11,011 nucleotides of DNA from contig CALFXN010000473.1 of NCBI GenBank assembly GCA_937957815.1, positions 1 to 11,011 of the forward strand, read 5' to 3'. The position numbers and the translations under genes were made by a program. The stretch is from an uncultured Synergistales bacterium. Its GTDB lineage: Bacteria > Synergistota > Synergistia > Synergistales > Aminobacteriaceae. The number at the start of each line of letters is the position of its first letter. Position 1 is the stretch's first letter. Shown here piece by piece: positions 1 to 6,354 of this stretch. Under the pieces are notes generated by a model. The model ran no database searches and was not told where the DNA came from. It saw only the letters and a list, made by a program, of their open reading frames with translations.

Positions 1-1374
1 GACGTGATGCAGGACATGAAGATCCGGGAAATTCGGGGAACGGCGCCCGCGAACCAGTACGTCATCATGCTCGTCACCGCGGATCAGTCGGCGCGCCTTG
101 CGGGACAGGAACAGCTGACGGTGCGTCCCGTCCCGAAGGTCGATACGGGCGACCCGTTTACGAAAACGATTCCGATCACGCTCGACCTCCGGGACGTCGA
201 ACTTCGGGATGTCTTTCGGATGTTCGGAAAGTACATCGGCATGAACGTCATTTCCGATCCGTCCGTTCCGAACGTTCTCGTGACGATGTCGCTGAATCAG
301 GTCCCCTTGAATCAGGCTTTTTCCTACATTATGAAGATGTACGACGTCACGTACGCCATTATGGGAAAAACGATTATCGTCGGGACTGCCGACAGCATTT
401 CGAAGGTTGTCGGGAAGCAGGGGACGCGATCGTACCATATCGCGTACGCCGATCTGAAACAGCTCGGCGGCATCATCCAGGGATTGACGGGCGTCACGAA
501 GGTCATTGCCGACGACCGTCTCAAAACGCTCTACGTGACCGGACGAATCGACCAGCTCGATGAAATCGATTCCCTTCTGCAGCGTCTCGACCACCCGGGG
601 CGCCAAGTGATGCTCCAGGCCCGGATCGTCGAGATCAACGATACCGCCAAAAAGGATTTCGAAACGATGCTCGACGCCGTCTACAATCACTGGTGGCTGA
701 GCTACAGCAAGAGCGGGATCAATATCGGCAGCAGCTACATCAGCGACAAGGATTCGTACGTGAAGGACGAAAAACGTCCCGGAACGATCATCACGGATAT
801 GAAGAATGTCGCGTCGGGAACGCTCAAGATGCTGGACGCCGGAATCGTCGCCCTCATCAACGACAACAAGGGGAAGGTGATCGCCGATCCCTCCGTGATC
901 ACGCTCGACGGCCAGAAGGCGACGATCAAGCTGACCGAGAACTATCCGTACGTATCCCAGCGCGACCAGGCGGGCAACCCGACCTGGAGCGAAAAGGAGG
1001 TCGGTCCGAAGCTCGAGTTCCAGCCGACGATCGGACGCGACGGCATCGTGACCGTGAAACTCAAGATATCTACTGGTGAAATCATCGGAACATATGTCGG
1101 AGCGAACAAGGAAGAATTCCCCCAGACGACAAACAGGGAAGTCGATACGATGGTCCGGGTCCGTGATGGAGAGCCGTTCGTCGTCGGAGGGCTCTTCAAG
1201 GATCAGAAGACGAAAGAAGTGTCGAAAGTCCCCGTCCTGAGCGATATCCCGCTTCTGGGCCAGTTCTTTACGGCGAAGACATCGAAGAATGTCAAGTCGG
1301 AACTCGCGATGATCGTGGTGCCGTATATTCTGCATACACCTGACGTAACGGTTGAGAAGACAGTCATCAAATAG
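1..1374 (+). CDS. Secretin (PilQ/GspD family), 5'-truncated
   Basis: This is the C-terminal 457 codons of a secretin, the outer-membrane ring channel of type IV pili or type II secretion. The reading frame is open at base 1, so the true start, signal peptide and N-terminal domains lie outside the window. Visible in order: a secretin/TonB short N-terminal (STN)-like domain at about 172-420 (LDLRDVELRDVFRMFGKYIG); a secretin N-domain at about 435-600 (IADDRLKTLYVTGRIDQLDE); and the beta-barrel secretin core from about 603 (VMLQARIVEI, later GKVIADPSVITLDGQKATIK), ending with the family signature VPVLSDIPLLGQFF (from 1228) and ELAMIVVPYIL. Only 13 residues follow the last barrel strand, so there is no long pilotin-binding S domain. 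It implies a diderm envelope. Whether it is PilQ or GspD cannot be settled without its upstream neighbours; the simple domain order and short tail favour a PilQ-like protein. Confidence 0.93.
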   Translation, partial: DVMQDMKIREIRGTAPANQYVIMLVTADQSARLAGQEQLTVRPVPKVDTGDPFTKTIPITLDLRDVELRDVFRMFGKYIGMNVISDPSVPNVLVTMSLNQVPLNQAFSYIMKMYDVTYAIMGKTIIVGTADSISKVVGKQGTRSYHIAYADLKQLGGIIQGLTGVTKVIADDRLKTLYVTGRIDQLDEIDSLLQRLDHPGRQVMLQARIVEINDTAKKDFETMLDAVYNHWWLSYSKSGINIGSSYISDKDSYVKDEKRPGTIITDMKNVASGTLKMLDAGIVALINDNKGKVIADPSVITLDGQKATIKLTENYPYVSQRDQAGNPTWSEKEVGPKLEFQPTIGRDGIVTVKLKISTGEIIGTYVGANKEEFPQTTNREVDTMVRVRDGEPFVVGGLFKDQKTKEVSKVPVLSDIPLLGQFFTAKTSKNVKSELAMIVVPYILHTPDVTVEKTVIK

Positions 1375-1385
1375 CGCGAATGAAT

Positions 1386-1438
1386 GCGGACGAAGCGGGG
1401 GGAATTTCGGAATTCCCCCGCTTTTGCTTTGCGTCCGC
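1386..1438 (+). terminator. Intrinsic terminator after the secretin gene
   Basis: A strong hairpin starts 11 bases after the secretin stop. The inner stem AAGC-G5/6-AATT (1393-1406) pairs with AATTCCCCCGCTT (1411-1423) with one bulged G, and is followed by TTTTGCTTT. An outer 7-bp arm GCGGACG (1386-1392) pairs exactly with CGTCCGC (1432-1438) across the T-rich stretch. The inner hairpin with its T tract is enough for termination. Confidence 0.85.
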
Positions 1439-1446
1439 GCCGGTTT

Positions 1447-1468
1447 TGATATATCCTTATCCGGATAT
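1447..1468 (+). promoter_or_regulatory. Possible promoter/operator before efp
   Basis: The 68 bases between the terminator and the efp start are the only place a promoter for the efp cluster could sit inside this gap. TGATATATC (1447-1455) resembles an extended -10 element, but no good -35 is seen. It overlaps a perfect inverted repeat ATATCC-N6-GGATAT (1451-1468). The position is suggestive; the match to consensus is weak. Confidence 0.3.
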
Positions 1469-1492
1469 CGTGAACGTTGCGTTTCAAGAGTC

Positions 1493-1498
1493 AGGAGG
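1493..1498 (+). promoter_or_regulatory. Ribosome binding site of efp
   Basis: A perfect AGGAGG lies 8 bases before the ATG at 1507. It fixes that codon as the start over the in-frame TTG at 1477, which would put the Shine-Dalgarno sequence inside the gene. Confidence 0.88.
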
Positions 1499-1506
1499 CT
1501 TCGGGT

Positions 1507-2079
1507 ATGGGGCAGGTAGTTGATACGACGGATTTCTACATCGGTTTGAAGGTCAAGTGGCAGGACGGCATCTGGGAGATCGTGGATTATCAGCACCACA
1601 AGATGGGGCGGGGCGGGGCCGTCATTCGCACCAAGCTCAAGCATCTTGAGAACGGATCGATTGTCGAGAATACGTTTCGCTCGGGGGAGCGTTTCGAGCG
1701 GGTCATGTTCGACGAAAAGCCCGCTCAGTATCTCTACAGGGAAGGCGATAGATTCATTTTCATGGATCTTGCGTCGTACGATCAGATGGAAATACCGGAA
1801 GACGTTCTCGGGGATATCGTGTATTATCTTTCCGAGAACCTCGAAGTCCAGGTCGAAGTCTACGAAGGGAAAATCATGGGGATTGAGCTTCCTAAAAGCG
1901 TCGAGCTCGTCGTCACCGATACGCCTCCCGGATACAAGGGAGACACGGTTTCGGGCGGCGGGAAGCCTGCGACGTGCAATACCGGTTTGAGCGTCACCGT
2001 TCCCATTTTCGTGAACGTTGGCGATGCGATCATCGTCGATACCCGCACCGGCGCATATATCGAACGGGCGAAGAAATAA
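1507..2079 (+). CDS. efp: Translation elongation factor P
   Basis: EF-P binds between the ribosomal P and E sites and relieves stalling at polyproline stretches. The 190-residue product has the usual EF-P length. Domain I (KOW-like) covers about residues 1-65, the middle OB domain about 66-128 (YLYREGDRFIFMDLASYDQM) and the C-terminal OB domain about 129-190, with the family signatures VTDTPPGYKGDTVSGGGKPA and VGDAIIVDTRTGAYIERA. The functional loop reads KMGRGGA, so the tip residue, usually a modified Lys, is Arg35. From memory the surrounding sequence resembles EF-P of Thermus (LGRGGA) and Thermotoga (MGRGS) more than the EarP-rhamnosylated type (SGRNAA). It is the first gene after a terminator, and 23 bases separate it from the next gene, so it probably leads the cluster. 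The C-terminal domain rules against the paralogue YeiP/EfpL. Confidence 0.97.
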   Translation: MGQVVDTTDFYIGLKVKWQDGIWEIVDYQHHKMGRGGAVIRTKLKHLENGSIVENTFRSGERFERVMFDEKPAQYLYREGDRFIFMDLASYDQMEIPEDVLGDIVYYLSENLEVQVEVYEGKIMGIELPKSVELVVTDTPPGYKGDTVSGGGKPATCNTGLSVTVPIFVNVGDAIIVDTRTGAYIERAKK

Positions 2080-2102
2080 CTGAAGGGCTGGGGATTATAA
2101 TA

Positions 2103-2534
2103 ATGAGCACGAAAGAAAAGGTTGCCTATCTGAAAGGACTTCTCGACGGCGTCGATCTCAAGGACGACGCGACGAAGCGTGTTTTCCTCGCGGTTGCCGA
2201 CGCGCTGAATGAGGCCGCGCTCGAACTCGACGAGCATGCCGAAACCCTGGAGGAACAGCAGGATATGATCGACGGCCTTTCCGACGATCTCGACGCGCTC
2301 GACGAAGACGTTTCGGAGCTTCGCGACGCCCTTTGCGACGAAACCGGGGAATGCACCTGCTCTGACGACGATGAGGACGACAGCGATGAAGACGAATTCG
2401 ACGAAACGTACGTTTCCGTTACGTGCCCCTCGTGCGGACATGTCTTCTATTACCAGCCCGACGAATACACGAAAGACGAAACACTTCAATGTCCCGGTTG
2501 CGGTGGTGAATTCGAACAGCCCAAGGATAAATAG
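2103..2534 (+). CDS. Acidic coiled-coil protein with C-terminal zinc ribbon (CD1247-like)
   Basis: A 143-residue soluble protein of unknown function. Residues 1-36 (KVAYLKGLLDGVDLKDDATK) resemble the N-terminal domain described for the Clostridium CD1247-type family. Residues 37-77 form a predicted acidic coiled coil (long runs of L/A spaced by D/E). Residues 78-101 are an Asp/Glu-rich linker that also holds Cys78, Cys84 and Cys86. The C-terminal part is a zinc ribbon with CPSCG (C108, C111) and CPGCG (C130, C133). There is no signal peptide or membrane segment. It starts at the ATG preceded by a GGGG stretch 9 bases upstream and sits between efp and the Asp23 gene in the same orientation. 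The zinc ribbon could bind protein or nucleic acid; the strong negative charge argues for a protein partner. I recognise the architecture but not the job. Confidence 0.85.
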   Translation: MSTKEKVAYLKGLLDGVDLKDDATKRVFLAVADALNEAALELDEHAETLEEQQDMIDGLSDDLDALDEDVSELRDALCDETGECTCSDDDEDDSDEDEFDETYVSVTCPSCGHVFYYQPDEYTKDETLQCPGCGGEFEQPKDK

Positions 2535-2537
2535 CTG

Positions 2538-2545
2538 AAGGGAGG
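2538..2545 (+). promoter_or_regulatory. Ribosome binding site of the Asp23/Gls24 gene
   Basis: AAGGGAGG lies 7 bases before the ATG at 2553, in the 18-base gap after the zinc-ribbon gene. It is a strong site and suggests that the Asp23 protein is well translated. Confidence 0.8.
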
Positions 2546-2552
2546 CTCAACA

Positions 2553-3101
2553 ATGGACGAGTACAATGAAAGCCGCGAAGAACAGGGTGTGGTCAAAGAA
2601 GAAGCCGAACAGGCGAACGTGATCGAGACCGAGTCGGAAATGGAATCGACGCCGGTATCCGGCGGATCCATTCAGGGTACGGTTCACATTGCTGAAGATG
2701 TCATCGTCGAACTTGCCAAGAAGACTCTTCAGACCGTCCCCGGAGTTCAGCCCGCAAATCCCGGCATCGCCTCGAAGCTCGGGATCGGCAGGAAAGCAAG
2801 CGATGGGATCCGCGTTGCGGTCGAAGAAGGGAAACCCCCTGTCATTACGGTGGATGTGTACGTTTTAGTGAAGTACGGCCTCAGGATTCCCGATGTCGCG
2901 TGGGATGTTCAGGAATCCGTCAAGAGTAATCTCGAGCAGTATACCGGGTATTCCGTCAAGGCCGTCAATATCAACGTCCAGGGTGTCTTTTTCGAAGGGA
3001 AGAAACCCGAGATACCACCCCAGAAGCCTCTTGAAAAGGAAATCGTCGAAGAACAGGAACCGTCAAGCGGCCCGGTTTCACCCGAGATCGATCAGTATTG
3101 A
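2553..3101 (+). CDS. Asp23/Gls24 family envelope stress protein
   Basis: A 182-residue member of the Asp23/Gls24 (DUF322) family. In Firmicutes such proteins are abundant, lie at the cytoplasmic face of the membrane through the anchor AmaP, and are linked to alkaline or envelope stress. The domain spans about residues 39-147: it opens with SIQGTVHIAEDVIVELAKKT, continues with PPVITVDVYVLVKYGLRIPD and closes with the helix-strand unit AWDVQESVKSNLEQYTGYSV followed by KAVNINVQGV. Flanking it are an acidic N-terminal extension (1-38) and a Pro/Glu-rich tail (148-182), both probably disordered, which make it longer than the usual 110-140 residues. No membrane segment is present. The next gene encodes a small membrane protein that could anchor it. 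Family assignment is firm; the cellular role in this organism is inferred. Confidence 0.92.
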   Translation: MDEYNESREEQGVVKEEAEQANVIETESEMESTPVSGGSIQGTVHIAEDVIVELAKKTLQTVPGVQPANPGIASKLGIGRKASDGIRVAVEEGKPPVITVDVYVLVKYGLRIPDVAWDVQESVKSNLEQYTGYSVKAVNINVQGVFFEGKKPEIPPQKPLEKEIVEEQEPSSGPVSPEIDQY

Positions 3102-3128
3102 TCGAGGGCTGGAGATTCCTACGAAACG

Positions 3129-3157
3129 AGGCCGGTTCGTGTTCGAGCCGGCCTTTT
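3129..3157 (+). terminator. Intrinsic terminator or attenuator hairpin
   Basis: An 11-bp stem AGGCCGGTTCG (3129-3139) pairs with CGAGCCGGCCT (3144-3154) with one G-T wobble, around the loop TGTT, and is followed by TTTT (3154-3157). It sits 27 bases after the Asp23 stop and only 18 bases before the ATG of the next gene, so a promoter can hardly fit between them. The T tract is short, so readthrough is likely. Confidence 0.75.
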
Positions 3158-3175
3158 CAGTCTGGGGTGAATAGA

Positions 3176-3655
3176 ATGTACTATTTTTGGCGCAAGACGG
3201 AATTGGGAAAAATTTCGCTCTCACGTGACGGTCTCGTCCGCTATATCAGCGCGTTTCTCAGGGAACCGTTCACATGCCACCATGTGACGCTCTCACCGGC
3301 CGATAGTACACTGTTTCTCGGGATAGGATGCCCGGAGGATTCGAGCCCTCTCGATCACAGGGTTGTTCAGGAAAGAGTCGTTGAGGCGATAAGGCAACTC
3401 GGTCTCTCGACGAGAATTACGTGGATCGAACAGGAGAACGTTTCGGTTCGTTCTCTGATTTCGGGCGTTCTCGTCAATCGTCCGATTCTCTGGGGAGTAG
3501 TCGGATTCGCCATTGCGGCACTTTTCATCATGGGGCTGAAATGGTTCCTGTTGGCCGGAATTATGGGCGCGCTCTGTTTCGGGATGTCTCGTGCCCTTCT
3601 TTCCGAAAGGGGCAGGGAGCTTATCCGGAAGATTCACAAGTGGATCGGGAGGTAA
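3176..3655 (+). CDS. Small membrane protein with divergent Gls24-like domain and C-terminal membrane hairpin
   Basis: A 159-residue protein that I do not recognise by name. Residues 103-121 (about PILWGVVGFAIAALFIMGL) and 123-141 form two hydrophobic helices with almost no loop, followed by a basic C-terminal helix (RGRELIRKIHKWIGR) likely to lie in the cytoplasm. The N-terminal 90 residues follow the Asp23/Gls24 layout: GKISLSRDGLVRYIS matches the opening GxIxIxxDxIVxLA of the preceding gene's product, and VVQERVVEAIRQLGLSTRIT matches its closing VQExVxxxLxxxxGYxV unit. This suggests a divergent Gls24-like domain on a membrane hairpin, the reverse of AmaP, in which the hairpin comes first. 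The start is ATG 3176, behind GGGGTGA (3164-3170); an upstream in-frame TTG at 3098 overlaps the previous stop and would run through the terminator hairpin. Four bases separate it from nusB. Confidence 0.85.
   Translation: MYYFWRKTELGKISLSRDGLVRYISAFLREPFTCHHVTLSPADSTLFLGIGCPEDSSPLDHRVVQERVVEAIRQLGLSTRITWIEQENVSVRSLISGVLVNRPILWGVVGFAIAALFIMGLKWFLLAGIMGALCFGMSRALLSERGRELIRKIHKWIGR
3647..3652 (+). promoter_or_regulatory. Ribosome binding site of nusB
   Basis: GGGAGG, inside the last codons of the preceding gene, lies 7 bases before GTG 3660. It selects this GTG as the nusB start over an in-frame upstream start at 3591, which would add 23 residues unlike any NusB. Confidence 0.82.
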
Positions 3656-3659
3656 CACA

Positions 3660-4136
3660 GTGCCGAAGGCATTTCTTCCGCAGAAGCGCAGGCGATCCCG
3701 CGAGATCGCATTGCAGATGTTGTATTCTCTTGATATACGACGGTCCGAGGATGTCGCTTCGGCGGTAGAATGCTTTCCGTCCGAAAACGAGGATGAAGAT
3801 GTTTTTATGTATGCAGTTCGGCTCGTACGTGGTACTTTCGAGAAACGGATGGAGATAGACGGCCTGATCCGCGAGCACCTTACTGGATGGCGCCCGGAGC
3901 GGATGGTCGCTGTTGATCGTGTTGCCGTTCGACTGGCGCTGTTCGAGGGCGTGATCGGCCGTCTGACTCCGATTCCCGTTGCGATTTCGGAGGCTGTCGA
4001 ATTGGTCAAGGCTTTTGGCACCGAGGAATCGGGAAGATTCGTAAACGGAGTTCTCGGAAAGATCGTTCGCGCCTTGCCATCGGCCGGAAGTCCGGAAGCG
4101 CACGAAGCGGGTGACGTATCTGATTCTGACGGTTGA
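3660..4136 (+). CDS. nusB: Transcription antitermination factor NusB
   Basis: NusB pairs with NusE (ribosomal protein S10), binds boxA RNA and supports antitermination of rRNA transcription. The 158-residue product has the all-helical NusB pattern: an Arg-rich N-terminus (QKRRRSREIALQMLYSLDI, residues 8-26) typical of boxA-binding NusB, LVRGTFEKRMEIDGLIREHL at 55-74, VDRVAVRLALFEG near 85-97, and the signature PVAISEAVELVKAFGTEESG followed by RFVNGVLGKI to 135. Translation starts at GTG 3660. A Ser/Asp/Glu-rich tail of about 18 residues extends past the conserved end and overlaps the xseA start by 26 bases. Pairing of nusB with xseA is a common arrangement in Gram-positive-like genomes (often nusB-xseA-xseB); here xseB is missing. 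Confidence 0.96.
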   Translation: MPKAFLPQKRRRSREIALQMLYSLDIRRSEDVASAVECFPSENEDEDVFMYAVRLVRGTFEKRMEIDGLIREHLTGWRPERMVAVDRVAVRLALFEGVIGRLTPIPVAISEAVELVKAFGTEESGRFVNGVLGKIVRALPSAGSPEAHEAGDVSDSDG

Positions 4137-5310
4137 TGAAATTACCGGCCGTATCGGAGCGGTTTTTCTGGGTGATCCCTTTTTTCAGAATCTGGCCGTT
4201 CGCGGGGAAATTCTGGAGCTTGTGCGTCACGGGAGCGGAAATGTTTTTTTTGCGCTCGGCGGGAAGGAAAGTCGCATTTCGTGCGTTCTATTCAAATCTG
4301 ATGCCCTTCGGATACCTCTGTGGCCTCGTGCTGGCGACGAGGTTATCGTCGAAGGACGAGTTGCCGTCTACGCGCAGCGCGGGACGTACCAGATTTATGC
4401 GAGACGTCTCGCCCCCGTAGGTGCCGGAGCGGTTGCGCGCGCCAGGGAAGAACTCAGGAACCGTCTTCTCGAAGAGGGAGTGTTTTCCCCGGAGTTGAAG
4501 CGCCCTCTTCCTCCCTTTCCGGAGCGTGTCGCCGTCGTAACGTCCGCCTCCGGCGCAGCGGTCCACGATGTCATCCGCGTTGCGGGAAACCGCTTCCGCG
4601 CATGCGAGATAGTCGTGGTCCCCGTAACGGTCCAGGGATACGAAGCGACGCAGTCCATCGTCGACGGACTTTCGCGGGCGAACCTCGTCGACCGCGCGGA
4701 AGCCGTCCTTCTCGTTCGCGGCGGAGGGAGCAGGGACGACCTCAATCCGTTCGACGATGAGAGCGTGGTCCGCGCCGTCCGGATGTCCCGTCTTCCCCTG
4801 ATTACGGGACTGGGGCACGATATCGATCTTTCCCTCTCGGACCTTGCCGCGGACGTTTCGGCTCCCACGCCCTCGGCTGCGGCCGAGTATCTCTTTCCGG
4901 ATTCCGCCGAACTCGCCGTATCGATACGTCGCTCCGCACGCCTCGCAAGGAGCCACATCCTTCGCGTTTTCAGCGAGCATCGGTTCGCGGTCTCGCGAAT
5001 CTCGCAACGACTTGCGGATGCCTGCGACGCGTGTATCCGTAAACACGAGCTCACTCTGGAATCCCGGATGTCGAAACTCGAGGCTGGTATACGCGCGATT
5101 CTCAACGCTGAATCGTCCCGGTTTTCCATTTTCGAAGCGCGCCTTCATTCCCTTTCGCCGACGGACGTCCTCAGGAGGGGATATTGCGTGTGCGAGACGA
5201 AAAACGGTCTGCGTCTGCGTTCCGTCTCCGAAATTCCAGAAGAAGATGTTTTCGTCGTCCGATTCTCCGATGGTGACGTTTGCGTGACCGCCCAAAGGCG
5301 ATCGCCATGA
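4111..5310 (+). CDS. xseA: Exodeoxyribonuclease VII large subunit
   Basis: Catalytic subunit of the ATP-independent exonuclease VII, which degrades single-stranded DNA from both ends. The 399-residue product has the N-terminal OB fold (about 5-100; LTVDEITGRIG, NLAVRGEILELVRHGSGNVF), then the catalytic domain with RVAVVTSASGAAVHDVIRVA, LVRGGGSRDDLNPFDDESVV and LITGLGHDIDLSLSDLAADV followed by SAPTPSAAAE. D153, R203, H236 and D239 align with the residues reported as catalytic in E. coli (D155, R205, H238, D241). The helical C-terminal region (about 265-345) is short compared with the roughly 450-residue E. coli enzyme, and it ends with the usual LSPTDVLRRGY motif. The start is GTG 4111 with only a weak GGAAG 12 bases upstream; the 26-base overlap with nusB suggests translational coupling. 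No xseB follows. Confidence 0.96.
   Translation: MTYLILTVDEITGRIGAVFLGDPFFQNLAVRGEILELVRHGSGNVFFALGGKESRISCVLFKSDALRIPLWPRAGDEVIVEGRVAVYAQRGTYQIYARRLAPVGAGAVARAREELRNRLLEEGVFSPELKRPLPPFPERVAVVTSASGAAVHDVIRVAGNRFRACEIVVVPVTVQGYEATQSIVDGLSRANLVDRAEAVLLVRGGGSRDDLNPFDDESVVRAVRMSRLPLITGLGHDIDLSLSDLAADVSAPTPSAAAEYLFPDSAELAVSIRRSARLARSHILRVFSEHRFAVSRISQRLADACDACIRKHELTLESRMSKLEAGIRAILNAESSRFSIFEARLHSLSPTDVLRRGYCVCETKNGLRLRSVSEIPEEDVFVVRFSDGDVCVTAQRRSP
5294..5298 (+). promoter_or_regulatory. Ribosome binding site of mtnA
   Basis: AAAGG lies 8 bases before ATG 5307, which overlaps the xseA stop as ATGA. This favours 5307 over the in-frame TTG at 5280. The second Met codon at 5310 is also possible. 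Confidence 0.6.
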
Positions 5311-6347
5311 TGAAACGTCCCGAGGCCATCGAATGGCGAAGAGATTCTCTGTCGCTTCTGGACCAGAGGAAGCTTCCTCTCGAGGTTTCGTTTATCGATT
5401 GTCGGACCGCGGACGACGTTGCCTGCGCGATAGAGACTCTCGCGGTCCGGGGCGCCCCGGCCATCGGAATCGCGGCCGCGTACGGCGTCGTTCTGGACGC
5501 CCGTTCCACTCGTGACGCGATTGCGGCCGTCTCGAGATTGTCGCGTACCCGACCTACGGCCGTCAATCTCTTCCATGCCCTCGAAAGGATGCATTCCTGT
5601 ATCGAACGAAGCTCTTCCTCTTCTCTCCGCGACGAGCTGGAAAGGGAAGCGCTACGGATTCATTCGGAGGATATCGCCGCGAACGAACGGATAGGAGACT
5701 TCGGACAGGATCTTCTTCCCTCGGACGCAACAGTGTATACGCACTGCAACGCGGGGGCGCTCGCCACGGGAGGATTCGGAACCGCGCTCGGCGTCATCCG
5801 CGCGGCGGTCCTGAAAGGAAAGTCAGTCCGCGTTCTCGCCGACGAAACTCGTCCGATGCTTCAGGGGGCGCGATTGACTGCCTGGGAACTCTCCGAAGAT
5901 AATATCGATGTGACGGTCGTGTGCGAGGGGATGGCGGCGGCGGCGTTTTCGCGGTATAAAATCGACGCGGTGCTCGTCGGAGCCGACCGCGTGGCGTCGA
6001 ACGGCGACACGGCCAACAAGATAGGGACGTATACCCTTGCGCTCGCGGCCGCTCATTTCGGAGTTCCGGTCTATGTCGCCGCTCCGTGGAGCACTGTGGA
6101 TATGAAGTGTCCGACGGGAAACGAGATCCCGATCGAGGAACGGAATCCCGACGAGATCCGCGAGTGTTTCGGGAAGCGGATTATGCCCCCTGGGTTCAGG
6201 GTGTGGAATCCGTCTTTTGACATTACGCCCGCGACGTGTATCACCGCAATTATCACGGAACGCGGCGTGGCGTTCCCTCCCTTTTCGGAGTCGCTTGCCG
6301 CGCTTTGCGATGTGACGTGTTTGTCAGAAAACGAACGGAAGGATTGA
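5307..6347 (+). CDS. mtnA: S-methyl-5-thioribose-1-phosphate isomerase
   Basis: Converts 5-methylthioribose-1-phosphate to methylthioribulose-1-phosphate, the aldose-ketose step of methionine salvage; related enzymes also act on 5-deoxyribose-1-phosphate. The 346-residue length is typical. Signatures: VRGAPAIGIAAAYGV (48-62), VYTHCNAGALATGGFGTALG (143-162) with the catalytic Cys147, VLADETRPMLQGARLTAWEL (176-195), VGADRVASNGDTANKIGTY (224-242) with the catalytic Asp227, and VAAPWSTVDMKCPTGNEIPI (257-276). The PWSTVD and GNEIPIEER segments separate it from the homologous eIF2B-alpha subunits and ribose-1,5-bisphosphate isomerases. It overlaps xseA by four bases and is followed seven bases later by the SAH hydrolase gene, so it belongs to an S-adenosylmethionine by-product module. 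No kinase, dehydratase or other mtn gene is in view. Confidence 0.96.
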   Translation: MMKRPEAIEWRRDSLSLLDQRKLPLEVSFIDCRTADDVACAIETLAVRGAPAIGIAAAYGVVLDARSTRDAIAAVSRLSRTRPTAVNLFHALERMHSCIERSSSSSLRDELEREALRIHSEDIAANERIGDFGQDLLPSDATVYTHCNAGALATGGFGTALGVIRAAVLKGKSVRVLADETRPMLQGARLTAWELSEDNIDVTVVCEGMAAAAFSRYKIDAVLVGADRVASNGDTANKIGTYTLALAAAHFGVPVYVAAPWSTVDMKCPTGNEIPIEERNPDEIRECFGKRIMPPGFRVWNPSFDITPATCITAIITERGVAFPPFSESLAALCDVTCLSENERKD

Positions 6348-6354
6348 TGAACGA

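Noticed and set aside
1477..1506. Upstream in-frame TTG start for efp
   Set aside because: It would place the perfect AGGAGG inside the gene and add ten residues not expected in EF-P; ATG 1507 has ideal spacing.
1507..2079. Reading the gene as the EF-P-like paralogue YeiP/EfpL because of the loop Arg
   Set aside because: The C-terminal signatures (GDTVSGGGKPA, VDTRTGAYIERA) are those of EF-P proper, and Arg-tipped EF-Ps are known.
3098..3175. Extended N-terminus for the membrane protein from TTG 3098
   Set aside because: The extension would be encoded by the terminator hairpin, and a good GGGGTGA site precedes ATG 3176.
5307..6347. eIF2B-alpha or ribose-1,5-bisphosphate isomerase
   Set aside because: The PWSTVD and GNEIPIEER segments, together with Cys147 and Asp227, are the MtnA pattern.
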